From Sphingomonas vulcanisoli (GTDB lineage: Bacteria > Pseudomonadota > Alphaproteobacteria > Sphingomonadales > Sphingomonadaceae): DNA of 64,000 nucleotides. The notes under the pieces were generated by a model. It had not been told where the DNA came from, made no database searches, and saw only the letters and a list, made by a program, of their open reading frames with translations. A program made the translations under genes and the position numbers. This document shows, one piece after another, positions 42,994 through 52,367 of this stretch. Positions within the stretch are counted from its first letter, which is position 1. Each line of letters opens with the position of its first letter. The stretch spans positions 1 to 64,000 of the forward strand of contig NZ_JAAOZC010000002.1 in assembly GCF_011761305.1 (NCBI RefSeq), in the 5' to 3' direction.

Positions 42994-43530
42994 ATGGCCG
43001 ACATTTCGACCATCTGGAGCCCTTCGCAGGGCATCGGCGACTGGTATCTAACGAACGTCGTGGCCGACATCATCATTGATGAGACCGGCTCATCGGTCCT
43101 CGACGAGCTAGGTAACGCAATCAACGACGGGCTGCTTGCCGGCGGCGGTGATCTGGTGGTCGGCAACGACCTCGGGACCGCAATTCTAATCAGCCTTTTC
43201 ACGGACGCGGCCGCCTCCGCAGATGATGCAATCCCGGACACATCCGGCGACCCTCGTGGCTGGTGGGGCGACTTGAGCGAAGATCGACCGATCGGCTCCA
43301 AAATATGGCTGCGGATGCGATCGAAGCAAACCGACCTGGTGCTCGCCCAGGTCAAGAATGACATCGAGACGGCCCTACAATGGCTGCTCGACGACGGAAT
43401 CGCAGCGGCGGTCGATGTTATGACCCAGTGGATGAAGGCCCAGACACTCGGCGCCCGAGTCGTCGTGACCCGCGCCAACGGCACTACGGCCAGTCTTAAC
43501 TTTTCCTGGGCATGGAAGGAGATCGTCTGA
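42994..43530 (+). CDS. Baseplate protein gp46-like
   Basis: 178 residues: ILISLFTDAAASADDAIPDT, DPRGWWGDLSEDRPIGSKIW, LARVKNDIETAL-type helix and a C-terminal strand-rich end (NGTTASLNFSWAWKEIV). Mu gp46 family, the T4 gp25-like baseplate wedge. TGATG overlap with gp47. Confidence 0.9.
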   Translation: MADISTIWSPSQGIGDWYLTNVVADIIIDETGSSVLDELGNAINDGLLAGGGDLVVGNDLGTAILISLFTDAAASADDAIPDTSGDPRGWWGDLSEDRPIGSKIWLRMRSKQTDLVLAQVKNDIETALQWLLDDGIAAAVDVMTQWMKAQTLGARVVVTRANGTTASLNFSWAWKEIV

Positions 43531-44669
43531 TGCCATTTCAGCGCCAGACGCTCTCAGACCTTCGCAAGCAGGTCGCGTCCGATATCGAGGCTGATCTCCC
43601 ATCATCGGGCGGCCTGCTGCGCTATTCCAACCTTGGCATCATGGGGAATGTCCAGGCAGCCGGGCTGAACGGCCTCTACGGCTATCTCGATTGGATTGCG
43701 CTCCAGAGCACGCCATTCACCGCGACCGACGAGTATCTGGAAGCCTGGGCGGCGCTCAAAGGTATCACCCGCAAGCCGGCTTCGCCATCCAAGGGTAGCG
43801 CTACGTTCAGCGGCACCAACGGGGCGACCATACCAGCTGGAACGCTCGTGACGCGCGCCGATGGCGTCGCCTTCACGACTCTTGCAGACGCGACGGTCTC
43901 GTTAGGCATCGCAACCGCCATGCTCACGGCAGTCGACGCTGGTGCAAATGGAAACGGGTCCGTCGGCGCGGCGGTCACGCTCGGCATCGGTATCGCCAGC
44001 ATCAGCTCCACCGGCCAGACGGGAACAGCGTTCACCGGCGGCGCGGACGTCGAAGCAGATGATTCTTTGCGGAGCCGGATGCTGCGCCGCTATGCATCAC
44101 CCCCTCAAGGCGGCGCCCTATCCGACTATGAGGGCTGGGCGCTCGACGTTCCAGGCGTGACACGAGCCTGGGCGCGCGGCAACCTTATGGGTGCCGGCAC
44201 GGTCACCGTCTATTTCATGATGGACGTGACCGAAGCTACGCACACGGGCTTTCCGCAGGGTAGTAACGGCGTGGCCGTCGATGAGGTTCGGGACACGCCT
44301 GCGACTGGCGACCAATTGACCGTTGCGAACGCGCTATACCCGCTCCGTCCGGTGACCGCCCTCGTTTACGCGGTTGCACCAGAGCCCAACATTATCGACA
44401 TAGCGGTCTCCGGCTTATCCGGCGCGTCCACCGCGACGAAGGGGGCAGTCCAAGCAGCCATCATCGCGTCGCTTCGGTTCAATGCCGTGCCTGGTGGCGA
44501 GACGAACATCTCGGTGATCGAACTCGCGATCGCGGCCATCCCGGCCGCCGCCGGATTTGTCATCACGAGCATCACCGCTAGTCACGGCGCCGTCTCGCCA
44601 GGCGCGGCGGGCAACATCACGTCGGACCCGGGACACCTCCCCATCCTGGGTACCGTTACCTTCCCATGA
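43530..44669 (+). CDS. Baseplate J-like protein (Mu gp47)
   Basis: 379 residues. FQRQTLSDLRKQVASDIEAD, TDEYLEAWAALKGITRKPAS, GTNGATIPAGTLVTRADGVA and ADDSLRSRMLRRYASPPQGG are baseplate-J signatures. ATG 43530 follows AAGGAGA at the right distance and shares a base with the previous stop; an in-frame ATG six codons earlier lies inside the previous gene. Confidence 0.92.
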   Translation: MPFQRQTLSDLRKQVASDIEADLPSSGGLLRYSNLGIMGNVQAAGLNGLYGYLDWIALQSTPFTATDEYLEAWAALKGITRKPASPSKGSATFSGTNGATIPAGTLVTRADGVAFTTLADATVSLGIATAMLTAVDAGANGNGSVGAAVTLGIGIASISSTGQTGTAFTGGADVEADDSLRSRMLRRYASPPQGGALSDYEGWALDVPGVTRAWARGNLMGAGTVTVYFMMDVTEATHTGFPQGSNGVAVDEVRDTPATGDQLTVANALYPLRPVTALVYAVAPEPNIIDIAVSGLSGASTATKGAVQAAIIASLRFNAVPGGETNISVIELAIAAIPAAAGFVITSITASHGAVSPGAAGNITSDPGHLPILGTVTFP

Positions 44670-45274
44670 CGGCGCTCTATTCAGTCGACGACTATGCGGC
44701 AGCCCTCGGTGCGCTGATGCCGAGGGGCCGGGTCTGGCCCACCGACCCCGGATCGACGCAAGCCTATGTCCGGCATGCGCTGGCGCGCAGCATGGAGCGT
44801 CTCGACGGTGACGCGATTGCGCTTCTCGCGGACATCTTTCCGCCGAGCAGCGTCGATTTGCTCCCCGAATGGGAAGACACGCTGGGACTGCCGGACCCCT
44901 GCCTTGGCCCAAATCCTACCATCCAGCAGCGTCAGCAGCAGGTGACGGCCAGGTTTGTCGGCAACGGCGGCCAATCGGCCGCATGGTATATCGCCTTCGC
45001 CGCGCTGCTCGGTTTCGTGATCGAAATCACAGAATACGGTCCCTTTCGCGTCGGCGCCGGACGCTGCGGAACGCCACTCGCCGGCGAGCCATGGATCTTC
45101 ACATGGCTGGTAACGGTGGTGTCCGGCGACAGCAGTGCCGCCGCCGCCGCCTTCAGAGCCGGGATCAGCCGCGCGGGCAATCCGCTAAGCTCGGCCGCTT
45201 CCGGCCGCGCCGCTTTGGAATGCGAACTTCGGCGCATCGCGCCTGGACATACGAACATCCTTTTCGCCGCCTGA
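44666..45274 (+). CDS. Baseplate/tail protein gp48-like (YmfQ, DUF2313)
   Basis: 202 residues: ALMPRGRVWPTDPGSTQAYV, DIFPPSSVDLLPEWEDTLGL and a C-terminal ALECELRRIAPGHTNILF. DUF2313, the Mu gp48 family that links baseplate and fibres. ATGA overlap with gp47. Confidence 0.9.
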   Translation: MTALYSVDDYAAALGALMPRGRVWPTDPGSTQAYVRHALARSMERLDGDAIALLADIFPPSSVDLLPEWEDTLGLPDPCLGPNPTIQQRQQQVTARFVGNGGQSAAWYIAFAALLGFVIEITEYGPFRVGAGRCGTPLAGEPWIFTWLVTVVSGDSSAAAAAFRAGISRAGNPLSSAASGRAALECELRRIAPGHTNILFAA

Positions 45275-45286
45275 CGGAGCCCCACA

Positions 45287-45835
45287 ATGTATCAGATCGA
45301 CGTGCCATCTGCGGCCGGCTCTCTACCCGCGCCCGCTGCAGCTGGAACTTCCGGCTATTTCACCGACGGCGATCCCGTCGGCGGTCAGCAGGGAACGATC
45401 GTTCCAGCAGATTTCCTGAATTCGGTCATGATGGAGCTGATCGCGGTCGTCATCGCAGGGGGCGGGACGCCGTCGAAGACGATTCGAACGCAGGTCCGGG
45501 ATGCCATCCTCAACCTGATCCTGGAATCCGTCACCGGCAATCTGGCCGCCAATGGACACATCAAGATTCCCATCGGCACGCAATCGCTGACCATCAACTG
45601 GGGCAACGGCACACACGCCGATAGCTCGGGCAATCAGGCAGTTACGTTCGACCAGGCGTTCACAAGCGCGCATCTGTGCTCGTTGGCGACCAACCGCTCA
45701 AACGGCGTGCCGACGGTCTCCCATGCCACAGGAAATTACTCGACGACGGGTATGACGATCCATTCGGCGGTGCTCTCGACCGGTGCTGCGGCAGGGTCTG
45801 GAACGACGTTCAACTACATCGCGATCGGTCTCTGA
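45287..45835 (+). CDS. Tail fibre protein, short
   Basis: 182 residues: YFTDGDPVGGQQGTIVPADF and LNSVMMELIAVVIAGGGTPS are the N-terminal docking block shared by many Mu/P2-like fibres; the C-terminus (NGTHADSSGNQAVTFDQAF...FNYIAIGL) resembles the gp53-type tip domain. Complete short fibre, followed at once by a long fibre gene. Confidence 0.8.
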   Translation: MYQIDVPSAAGSLPAPAAAGTSGYFTDGDPVGGQQGTIVPADFLNSVMMELIAVVIAGGGTPSKTIRTQVRDAILNLILESVTGNLAANGHIKIPIGTQSLTINWGNGTHADSSGNQAVTFDQAFTSAHLCSLATNRSNGVPTVSHATGNYSTTGMTIHSAVLSTGAAAGSGTTFNYIAIGL

Positions 45836-45838
45836 GCG

Positions 45839-48688
45839 GTGTCGATAATCCCATCCTATCCGCGTCCGGGAAGGGCGCTGATAAGTGCTGATCTGTTGCT
45901 GGGCTTTGCCAGTGGTGAGACGGTCTCGATCTCCGCTGACGATCTGGGACAGTTCATCCTCGATCAGATCGACGCGGCGATCGTCGAAGGCGCGCTAACC
46001 TTCACGCCGTATAATGCGGCAAACCCGTCCGGGTTCGTCTCGCAGGCTGGCGCGCGCGCGGCGCTCTCAGCCGACACGGGGGTTGCGTACAATTCGACGA
46101 CCGGCAAGATCACGCTGGCGACGCTCGCGGCGGGGACGATCCTCGGCAGGCCCGCTGGGTCAGGGGGTGCGCCCGGCCCGGTCGCGGTTTCGGACGTACT
46201 TGGCTTCGAACCCTATGACGCAGCGAACCCCGCTGCCTTTGTGAACGCGGCGGGGGCTTCCGCCGCAGCTCCGGTTCAATCCGTTGCCGGTCGATCAGGC
46301 GCCATCACGCTCGAGAAGTCCGACGTCGGACTCAACAATGTCGACAATACCTCCGACGTCAGCAAGCCGATTTCGACCGCCGTCGCCATGGCGTTGGCGG
46401 GCAAGCAGTCGACGATCGGCTTCACCCCGGCAAATAAGGCGGGCGACACTGTTTCGGGCGACTGGATGGTCGGCGGCAAGACCATGTTCGGCGCGTCGAG
46501 CAACTACATGTCACTCGTAGCGGGTCATGCGACGTGGACGGCATCGCCCGGGGCTTTCGTCACGTATGACGACACCGCAGGAGCGTGGAATTTCGCAGTC
46601 GGCAGCACTTTGCTGGTCTCGATCGGTGCGGTCTCGGGAGAAACCTACACCGACTGGACTTTTGGTGGGCGCGCGTACTTCGGCTCGTCTGCCAATTATA
46701 TGTCGCTTGTCGGAGGGACCAGCCCGACCTGGACGGTGGCATCGGGGTCTGTACTGGCATACGATCCAACGGCGCACGCATGGAACTTCACGATCGGTGG
46801 AACCATCAAGGTCTCGATCGGCGCAAGCGGAGGCGAGACGTACACGGATTGGACGTTCGCTGGCCGGACGTTCTTTGGCGCCTCCACCAACTACATGGGC
46901 CTGGTAGGCGGGACGAGCCCCACGTGGACCGCCGCGGCCGGTACAGTACTCGCGTATGATCCCGCGGCCGTCGCATGGAATTTCACGCTGGGCAGCGCCG
47001 TCAAGTTCTCCATCGGGTCGAGCAACAGCTCCATTTACACCGACCTGAACGTCAACAGCATCACCATGTCGTGGGCGCTCGGCGGCCCATCGCGGCGCAT
47101 CCAGGCGGGCAAGCTTGGTGGGCTGGAGGCGATCCGATCGGCCTCCGAAAGCGTCGGGCAGGCGGTGTTTGGGCACCCTACGGCGGGCGTAGGCGTCACT
47201 GGCTTTTCCTTCTCGAGCTATGGCGGCACCGGCAATCCAGGCTCGGACAGCACCGCAGGCGGCTTTTTCTTCGGAATCGCGGATGGTCCAGTCACTCGAA
47301 ACGTCCACTCGATCTACGGCGAAGTGACGATCACTGATTCCAGCAGCTATGCGCCGGGCGCCGAGTTCGCAGCCGTCAGCACGTTTGCGGGCCCTAAGAC
47401 GACTCCGTACAATGCGATCCCGGCAGGCGTTAGTTCATGCACGTGGACGTCGACCGGCCGCAGCGATGTCGCGGGCTCGTCTTTCGTCAGCACGCTCATC
47501 ACCAGCGTGCCCACGACTGTTGGCATGACGGCGCGCACCGGCTGGGTCATTGCCGACGGGTCACTAGATCCTTCCTATAACGAAGCGCTCTCGTTGGCAG
47601 GGCAATATGCGATCAACTGGCGCGATCCCAACGGACCCATCGCCGGCATCTCGGGGCTTCAGGCGAATTTCATCTCGCGCTCGACCAGCAGCGCCTATCC
47701 GATAAACTTCCAGCGCTACCATGGCGCGGGGGTCGATACGTCGACCGGCGACGAGCTCGGTCGGCTGAACGGTTTCCAGATCGCAGGCTCGACGCCCTAC
47801 GCAATCGCCGCTGTGGTGATGCGCAAGGAAGGCAGCACGCGCGGGTCGGGCTATTTCGAGACCGCCAACGATGCGGGAACGGTGCACCGCGCTGGACTCA
47901 ACATGGAGAACAACACCCTCGGCTTCGATGTCGACGCAGTCATCAACATCGGCAGCCCGTCGAACCGCGCCAACAATATCTATTTGGCGAACAACCCGAT
48001 CGTCACCTCGGACGAGAGGATCAAGACCGACGTCGGCGACATTCCGGACGCGCTGTGCCGGGCCGTCGCCGCAACCCCGCTGCACGTCTTCAAGTACAAG
48101 GCTGCTATTGAGGAAAAGGGCGAGGACGGAGCGCGCTGGAGCACGGGCGTCATTGCCCAGGAACTTGAGGCAGCCCTGACAGCCCAAGGCCTGGACCCGA
48201 CAAAATACAGCCTCATCGGCTGGGATCCGTGGAAGGAGGATGTCACCGAGATCGTCGAGGTTGAGGAGGATGTTATCGAGATCGTCGAGGTCGAGCATGA
48301 ATCCTGGGAGATGATCGACGGCAAGCTGACGCAGGTCAAAGCCACCACGACCGAGCCTCGCCCGGTAACCGACTGGGTGCAGGCTCACGACTCGGACGGC
48401 AACCCGCTGATGCTACCGGGAAAGCCAGCCCTTCCCGCCTATTACCTTCAGGACGATGAAGGCGAGGCCGTGCTCGTTCGCGAGGCGGTGCCAGCCGTTC
48501 CTGCCCAACCCCACCTCATCCCGATCAAACGCCGCCAGACCGTTTCTAAGACGATCACGGTTAGCCAGCAGAAAACGGACGGTGCCGGCCAGCCGATGTT
48601 CCTGATGAACGTCCGCTACGAGCAGTTCCTGATCGTGCGCGATGAAGCGCGCCGCCGCGGCTTTCTCGTCGACGTGGCCGCCGCGTAA
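45839..48688 (+). CDS. Long tail fibre with S74 chaperone domain
   Basis: 949 residues from GTG 45839. The N-terminus LLLGFASGETVSISADDLGQ and the NVDNTSDVSKPISTAVAMAL motif are typical of fibres. Residues about 205-395 hold three ~62-residue repeats (YMSLVGGTSPTWT...AWNFTIG...ETYTDWTF). The S74 intramolecular chaperone begins near residue 722 with SDERIKTDV and GVIAQELEAAL; it normally trims itself off after trimer folding. A long acidic C-terminal part (EVEEDVIEIVEVEHESWEMI) follows, longer than usual. Confidence 0.88.
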   Translation: MSIIPSYPRPGRALISADLLLGFASGETVSISADDLGQFILDQIDAAIVEGALTFTPYNAANPSGFVSQAGARAALSADTGVAYNSTTGKITLATLAAGTILGRPAGSGGAPGPVAVSDVLGFEPYDAANPAAFVNAAGASAAAPVQSVAGRSGAITLEKSDVGLNNVDNTSDVSKPISTAVAMALAGKQSTIGFTPANKAGDTVSGDWMVGGKTMFGASSNYMSLVAGHATWTASPGAFVTYDDTAGAWNFAVGSTLLVSIGAVSGETYTDWTFGGRAYFGSSANYMSLVGGTSPTWTVASGSVLAYDPTAHAWNFTIGGTIKVSIGASGGETYTDWTFAGRTFFGASTNYMGLVGGTSPTWTAAAGTVLAYDPAAVAWNFTLGSAVKFSIGSSNSSIYTDLNVNSITMSWALGGPSRRIQAGKLGGLEAIRSASESVGQAVFGHPTAGVGVTGFSFSSYGGTGNPGSDSTAGGFFFGIADGPVTRNVHSIYGEVTITDSSSYAPGAEFAAVSTFAGPKTTPYNAIPAGVSSCTWTSTGRSDVAGSSFVSTLITSVPTTVGMTARTGWVIADGSLDPSYNEALSLAGQYAINWRDPNGPIAGISGLQANFISRSTSSAYPINFQRYHGAGVDTSTGDELGRLNGFQIAGSTPYAIAAVVMRKEGSTRGSGYFETANDAGTVHRAGLNMENNTLGFDVDAVINIGSPSNRANNIYLANNPIVTSDERIKTDVGDIPDALCRAVAATPLHVFKYKAAIEEKGEDGARWSTGVIAQELEAALTAQGLDPTKYSLIGWDPWKEDVTEIVEVEEDVIEIVEVEHESWEMIDGKLTQVKATTTEPRPVTDWVQAHDSDGNPLMLPGKPALPAYYLQDDEGEAVLVREAVPAVPAQPHLIPIKRRQTVSKTITVSQQKTDGAGQPMFLMNVRYEQFLIVRDEARRRGFLVDVAAA

Positions 48689-48716
48689 TAACATCCCTAC
48701 CTTAGGAGCTTTCAAC

Positions 48717-50162
48717 ATGAAGATGCTCGCCCGGACAGCGCTTGCGCTGTCCGTTATCTTTGCCTGCGCGCCCGCGCTTGCTGACATTGTGGTACTTCCC
48801 CAGGTGAAGAACGCCGCCGGCGCCAACGTGCCGTCATCGGGTGCGGTGTCGGTTGACAGTTCGGGCTCCGAAAAGGGCGTTGCCGGCAATCCAACGCACG
48901 TGCAGTGCGACAGCGGCTGTTCCAGCAGTGGCGGATCTTCGACGGCCATAAGCCGAACCCAATTTGTCGCCACGGCGAGCGGCACGGGGTACGGATCCGG
49001 CGACCAGATCGAGCACGTTGTTGCCACCAATCCCGCTACAAGTGCGGTAACGGCGGCCTATTGGCTGGATTTGACGTCGGGCATGATCCTCTCGTCTGCG
49101 CCCTCGTCGGCAAACTTGGCCGCGCAGCCGGCGACCGAAGCGACGCTCGCCAGCATTGCGGCCAAGCTGAATACGCTTCATTCTGACCTTGCCGCGCCGA
49201 CCCCGGCCGGCACCAACCTCATAGGCTCGGTCTACCTCGACGGCACCGGTCTCGGCGGTGCTTCCAGTCGGCCGCTCTACATCGCCAGCACCGCGACCGA
49301 CCCGAGCACGGGAACGAAGCAGGATGCCACCACTGCTGCGGTCGGCGCGACCCAGGCGGCCCCCAACGGCACGCCCGGCACCGGCGCCACGAAGAGCGAC
49401 CAGGTTGTCGCGCAGGACATGGCGCCCGTCACCACGACGTCGCTCACGTCGACGGGCAACCTGCTCTTCCAGAACATGACTGGCTACGCTGGCATGACGG
49501 TGCAGATGACCAGCGTCGGCACCGGCAACACCATTACTGTTGGCGCGTCGAACGACAGCACGACCGGGCTCGACGGCAACTGGACGAATAACGTCTGCTT
49601 CCAGTCGCTGGGTGGTGGCGTCACCGCCAGCATCACCGCTGCGCCCATCACGTACTACTGCCCCAGCTATGCGAAGTTCCTTCGCATCAATGTCTCTGTC
49701 TATTCGGCGGGAACGGTCAGCGCGACCGGCTTCCTGCGGTCTGTCGTCCCCCTCTCGGCGTCGTCGATTTCCACGACGGTCGGGACTGGCACCAGCACCA
49801 TCGGCAACGTGCTGCGCAACCTCTACAACGGCGAGGCGGGGAACATCTCGCCGACGCTCGCGGCGAACACGACGGGCACGGGTGGCACGAAGAGCACGGG
49901 CGCAGCATCCGGTGTAGCACAGGTTTGGAACCGCTTCGTCTGCTCGGTAGCCAACCTCGTCGGCCCGGTGACGCTGTACCATGACATCAGCATCGACGGC
50001 ACCAACTGGGGCTTCCTGTCCAGCGTGGCCATCCCCGGCACGACGGGTCAGACCTCGGGCATGGTCAGCGACCTCATCACCACGGCGTACAACCGCTGCC
50101 GCGTGGTGAACGGGGGCACCGCGCAGACCGCCATGATCGCCAACTCAGCCTTTGCGGAGTGA
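48717..50162 (+). CDS. Signal-peptide-bearing virion-type protein
   Basis: 481 residues. MKMLARTALALSVIFACAPALA is a strong Sec signal peptide with an ALA cleavage site. The mature part is Gly/Ser/Thr-rich beta sequence (SGTGYGSGDQIEHVVAT, GMTVQMTSVGTGNTITVGAS, YNRCRVVNGG) like phage fibre or carbohydrate-binding modules. TAGGAGCT lies before ATG 48717; the longer open frame overlaps the fibre gene. A signal peptide on a gene inside a tail-fibre operon is odd, since virion proteins assemble in the cytoplasm. Confidence 0.7.
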   Translation: MKMLARTALALSVIFACAPALADIVVLPQVKNAAGANVPSSGAVSVDSSGSEKGVAGNPTHVQCDSGCSSSGGSSTAISRTQFVATASGTGYGSGDQIEHVVATNPATSAVTAAYWLDLTSGMILSSAPSSANLAAQPATEATLASIAAKLNTLHSDLAAPTPAGTNLIGSVYLDGTGLGGASSRPLYIASTATDPSTGTKQDATTAAVGATQAAPNGTPGTGATKSDQVVAQDMAPVTTTSLTSTGNLLFQNMTGYAGMTVQMTSVGTGNTITVGASNDSTTGLDGNWTNNVCFQSLGGGVTASITAAPITYYCPSYAKFLRINVSVYSAGTVSATGFLRSVVPLSASSISTTVGTGTSTIGNVLRNLYNGEAGNISPTLAANTTGTGGTKSTGAASGVAQVWNRFVCSVANLVGPVTLYHDISIDGTNWGFLSSVAIPGTTGQTSGMVSDLITTAYNRCRVVNGGTAQTAMIANSAFAE

Positions 50163-50167
50163 ACCAC

Positions 50168-50812
50168 ATGCGTAAGCACATCCTTGCGCTGTTCGCGCTC
50201 CTCGGCTTGATCGGGCAACCGGTTGCAGCGGAGACCTACGTCAACGGCACGCTGGTGTACGTCTCACCCAGCAACCCAACCTACCTCTCGGGGTTGTCGT
50301 ACCGCCAGCCGGGCGCGATCACGACCTTCACTGGCACCACGAACGTAGTTTATTATACGCCGCTGGTCATTTACAGCACGGTCACGATCAACGCCCTGAC
50401 TGTCAGCGTCGCCACGGGTGCTGCTGGGAACGCGCGGATCGGTCTTTACTCGAATGACCCCACGCAGAACGGGCCGCTCACCAAGCTAGGCGAGGTGACA
50501 ACCCCGGTCGATACGACCAACGCAGCAACCCTGACTGGAACGATGCCAGCCATCACACTGGCGCCCGGCCTGTACTGGACGGCAGTTCTTTTCAACGCGA
50601 CGCCGACGATGACCTCCTTGGCAGCGTCGGATGCCGAGCAGCTCGTCCAATCTTTCATTGGAACCAACAGCGTGTCCACGCTCTTCGCTGGCTCGGCGCA
50701 AGCCACGGGTTGGACACAGCCGCAGACCTATGCGAGCGGCCTCCCTGCAACGGCAAGCTCGATATCGCGCCGCTTCAATCACTCTGCCCTCGTCGTGTTC
50801 ACCGTCCAGTAA
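50168..50812 (+). CDS. Second signal-peptide-bearing protein
   Basis: 214 residues. MRKHILALFALLGLIGQPVA is a signal peptide ending QPVAAE. The mature part is beta-rich (TTNVVYYTPLVIYSTVTINA, NARIGLYSNDPTQNGPL, PGLYWTAVLFNATP) and resembles a jelly-roll fibre domain. ATG 50168 has GGAG eight bases upstream; a GTG at 50159 overlaps the previous stop. Same unusual export signal as its neighbour. Confidence 0.68.
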   Translation: MRKHILALFALLGLIGQPVAAETYVNGTLVYVSPSNPTYLSGLSYRQPGAITTFTGTTNVVYYTPLVIYSTVTINALTVSVATGAAGNARIGLYSNDPTQNGPLTKLGEVTTPVDTTNAATLTGTMPAITLAPGLYWTAVLFNATPTMTSLAASDAEQLVQSFIGTNSVSTLFAGSAQATGWTQPQTYASGLPATASSISRRFNHSALVVFTVQ

Positions 50813-50824
50813 AGGAGTTCGAAC

Positions 50825-51340
50825 ATGGATGACGTCGCTCACAGTGAGAATATCCGAACCGAAGAAGATGGCTCGCGGTCCCTGATCGTCGATGGCAGCG
50901 TCGTCGCCACCGTTGCCGCCGATGCAACGCAGGCCGACCTGACAGCGGCCATTCGCGCGAACTTCCCCAGCCAGTCGCTGGCGAACCGCAAGGAGCGGAT
51001 GCTGGCCGATCTCGCAGCGCTCCGCTGGACGAAGATGCAGACCTGCGCATTCGGATCGCGCTCCTCGATCGATGCCAGCGACACCACCGCCAGCCGCATC
51101 GCCGAGACCGTGGTGCTGTTGCAAGCGACCGGTCAGGGAAGCGCGACGATCCAGTGGAAGTTCGGCGTCGGCGACTTCCAGACAATGACCCTCACCGATC
51201 TTGTCGGTTACGGCGGCACGATCGCGGCGCACTGGCAACTCTGCTTCGCCAACGAAGAGACCCTCGATACGCGGATCAACGGCGCCGAAGATCATATCGC
51301 GCTGGACGATATCGACATCACGACGGGCTGGCCCGCGTGA
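50825..51340 (+). CDS. Tail fibre assembly-like protein (DUF4376 type)
   Basis: 171 residues. The N-terminus is a short beta linker; from residue about 58 NRKERMLADLAALRWTKMQT, DASDTTASRIAETVVLLQAT and VQWKFGVGDF-type strands match the DUF4376 domain found in fibre or fibre-assembly proteins. Follows the fibre cluster. Confidence 0.7.
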   Translation: MDDVAHSENIRTEEDGSRSLIVDGSVVATVAADATQADLTAAIRANFPSQSLANRKERMLADLAALRWTKMQTCAFGSRSSIDASDTTASRIAETVVLLQATGQGSATIQWKFGVGDFQTMTLTDLVGYGGTIAAHWQLCFANEETLDTRINGAEDHIALDDIDITTGWPA

Positions 51341-51657
51341 TCGCGGCTCTCGTCCGCGTCCAGCGCGGCATCCACGCTTGGCTAGTTGCGCTCGACCAGC
51401 TCGCATACGTCTCCCTTGCAATCCCGAAGTACGTTTGCCGGGGCGGCGAGGAGCCGAGCGCGCAGGAGACGATCAGCAGCAAGATCGGCCGCATGGCAAT
51501 CAAGGGGCATTGCTGGGCGCTGATCGCCGAGCCGATCGTCAACCGCTTCATGGAGCTGTGGGGCGCCAGCCCTGCGGCGCCGGGGCACTGCCGCCGCGCG
51601 ATCGTTGCGGCCGAGGCGATGAGCCGAGCGCGCGACGCGATCGACGATCCACGCTGA
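51337..51657 (+). CDS. Hypothetical phage protein
   Basis: 106 residues from GTG 51337, overlapping the previous stop. IHAWLVALDQLAYVSLAIPK, GGEEPSAQETISSKIGRMAI and a helical end. It resembles small proteins found beside lysis genes in alphaproteobacterial phages; function unknown. Confidence 0.6.
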   Translation: MIAALVRVQRGIHAWLVALDQLAYVSLAIPKYVCRGGEEPSAQETISSKIGRMAIKGHCWALIAEPIVNRFMELWGASPAAPGHCRRAIVAAEAMSRARDAIDDPR

Positions 51658-51686
51658 CCACCAACTGATCCGGGGGGATCGCCACC

Positions 51687-52136
51687 ATGAACAAGACCAT
51701 TCCGCCTGGCCGATCAACCGGGCTGGCGCCCGAATCCGTGCCCCCTGCGACCCAGGCAATGACACTGGTCCAGCCGCAATCCTCTATCGGGGCGACGGAA
51801 GCGATCCTCGCGATCGGCGGCATAGCTGCCGCCATTCTCGCGATCGCCGCGCTCGCGGCCCTGATCCACCGTTTGATGAACCGGGACGTCAAGCGGGACA
51901 TCGCCGACGTGAGGCGCGATACCGCCGACGTCGCGCAGAAGCTCGGCACCGAGCGCGGCCGCATCGATGCGCTCGAGCGGTTCCGCGAGGATGCCGGCGT
52001 CCGGATGGTGCGCCTCGAGGCGAACGACGTCGCCTTGAGGGAGACGCTCGATCGGATCGATCGCAATATCAACGACCGTTTCGACGAGGTCGTCCAGAGC
52101 ATCCGCGAGGTGCGAAGTGTCGCGCCAAGGCGATGA
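51687..52136 (+). CDS. Membrane protein with coiled coil (holin/spanin candidate)
   Basis: 149 residues: a Pro/Thr-rich start, one transmembrane helix (residues about 36-62, ILAIGGIAAAILAIAALAAL), then a charged coiled coil (KRDIADVRRDTADVAQKLG; LEANDVALRETLDRIDRNIN). The topology fits an i-spanin or a single-pass holin. Position just before the endolysin supports a lysis role. Confidence 0.6.
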   Translation: MNKTIPPGRSTGLAPESVPPATQAMTLVQPQSSIGATEAILAIGGIAAAILAIAALAALIHRLMNRDVKRDIADVRRDTADVAQKLGTERGRIDALERFREDAGVRMVRLEANDVALRETLDRIDRNINDRFDEVVQSIREVRSVAPRR

Positions 52137-52302
52137 GGCCGAGGTGCGGGCGGTGATCGCCGGGATGGACGACTTCGCCGCCGGCACGCGCGCGATCGCC
52201 GCATATGCCGCGCTCCTGAATGACATCGCCGCGTCGCACCCGCTGAAGCCACTCCGCGACGACGAGCCTGCACCGCGGCACCCGGTGATCGACCAAGTCT
52301 GA
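52117..52302 (+). CDS. Hypothetical small protein in the lysis region
   Basis: 61 residues from GTG 52117, overlapping the previous gene by 20 bases. Helical (AGTRAIAAYAALLNDIAASH) with acidic ends, no membrane segment. Function unknown. Confidence 0.5.
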   Translation: MSRQGDEAEVRAVIAGMDDFAAGTRAIAAYAALLNDIAASHPLKPLRDDEPAPRHPVIDQV

Positions 52303-52367
52303 GCACACGACCCCGCAGGCCTCCGGGCCGCGCCGCTTTCGAAAAATCAAAATCGAGGGAATGATCC

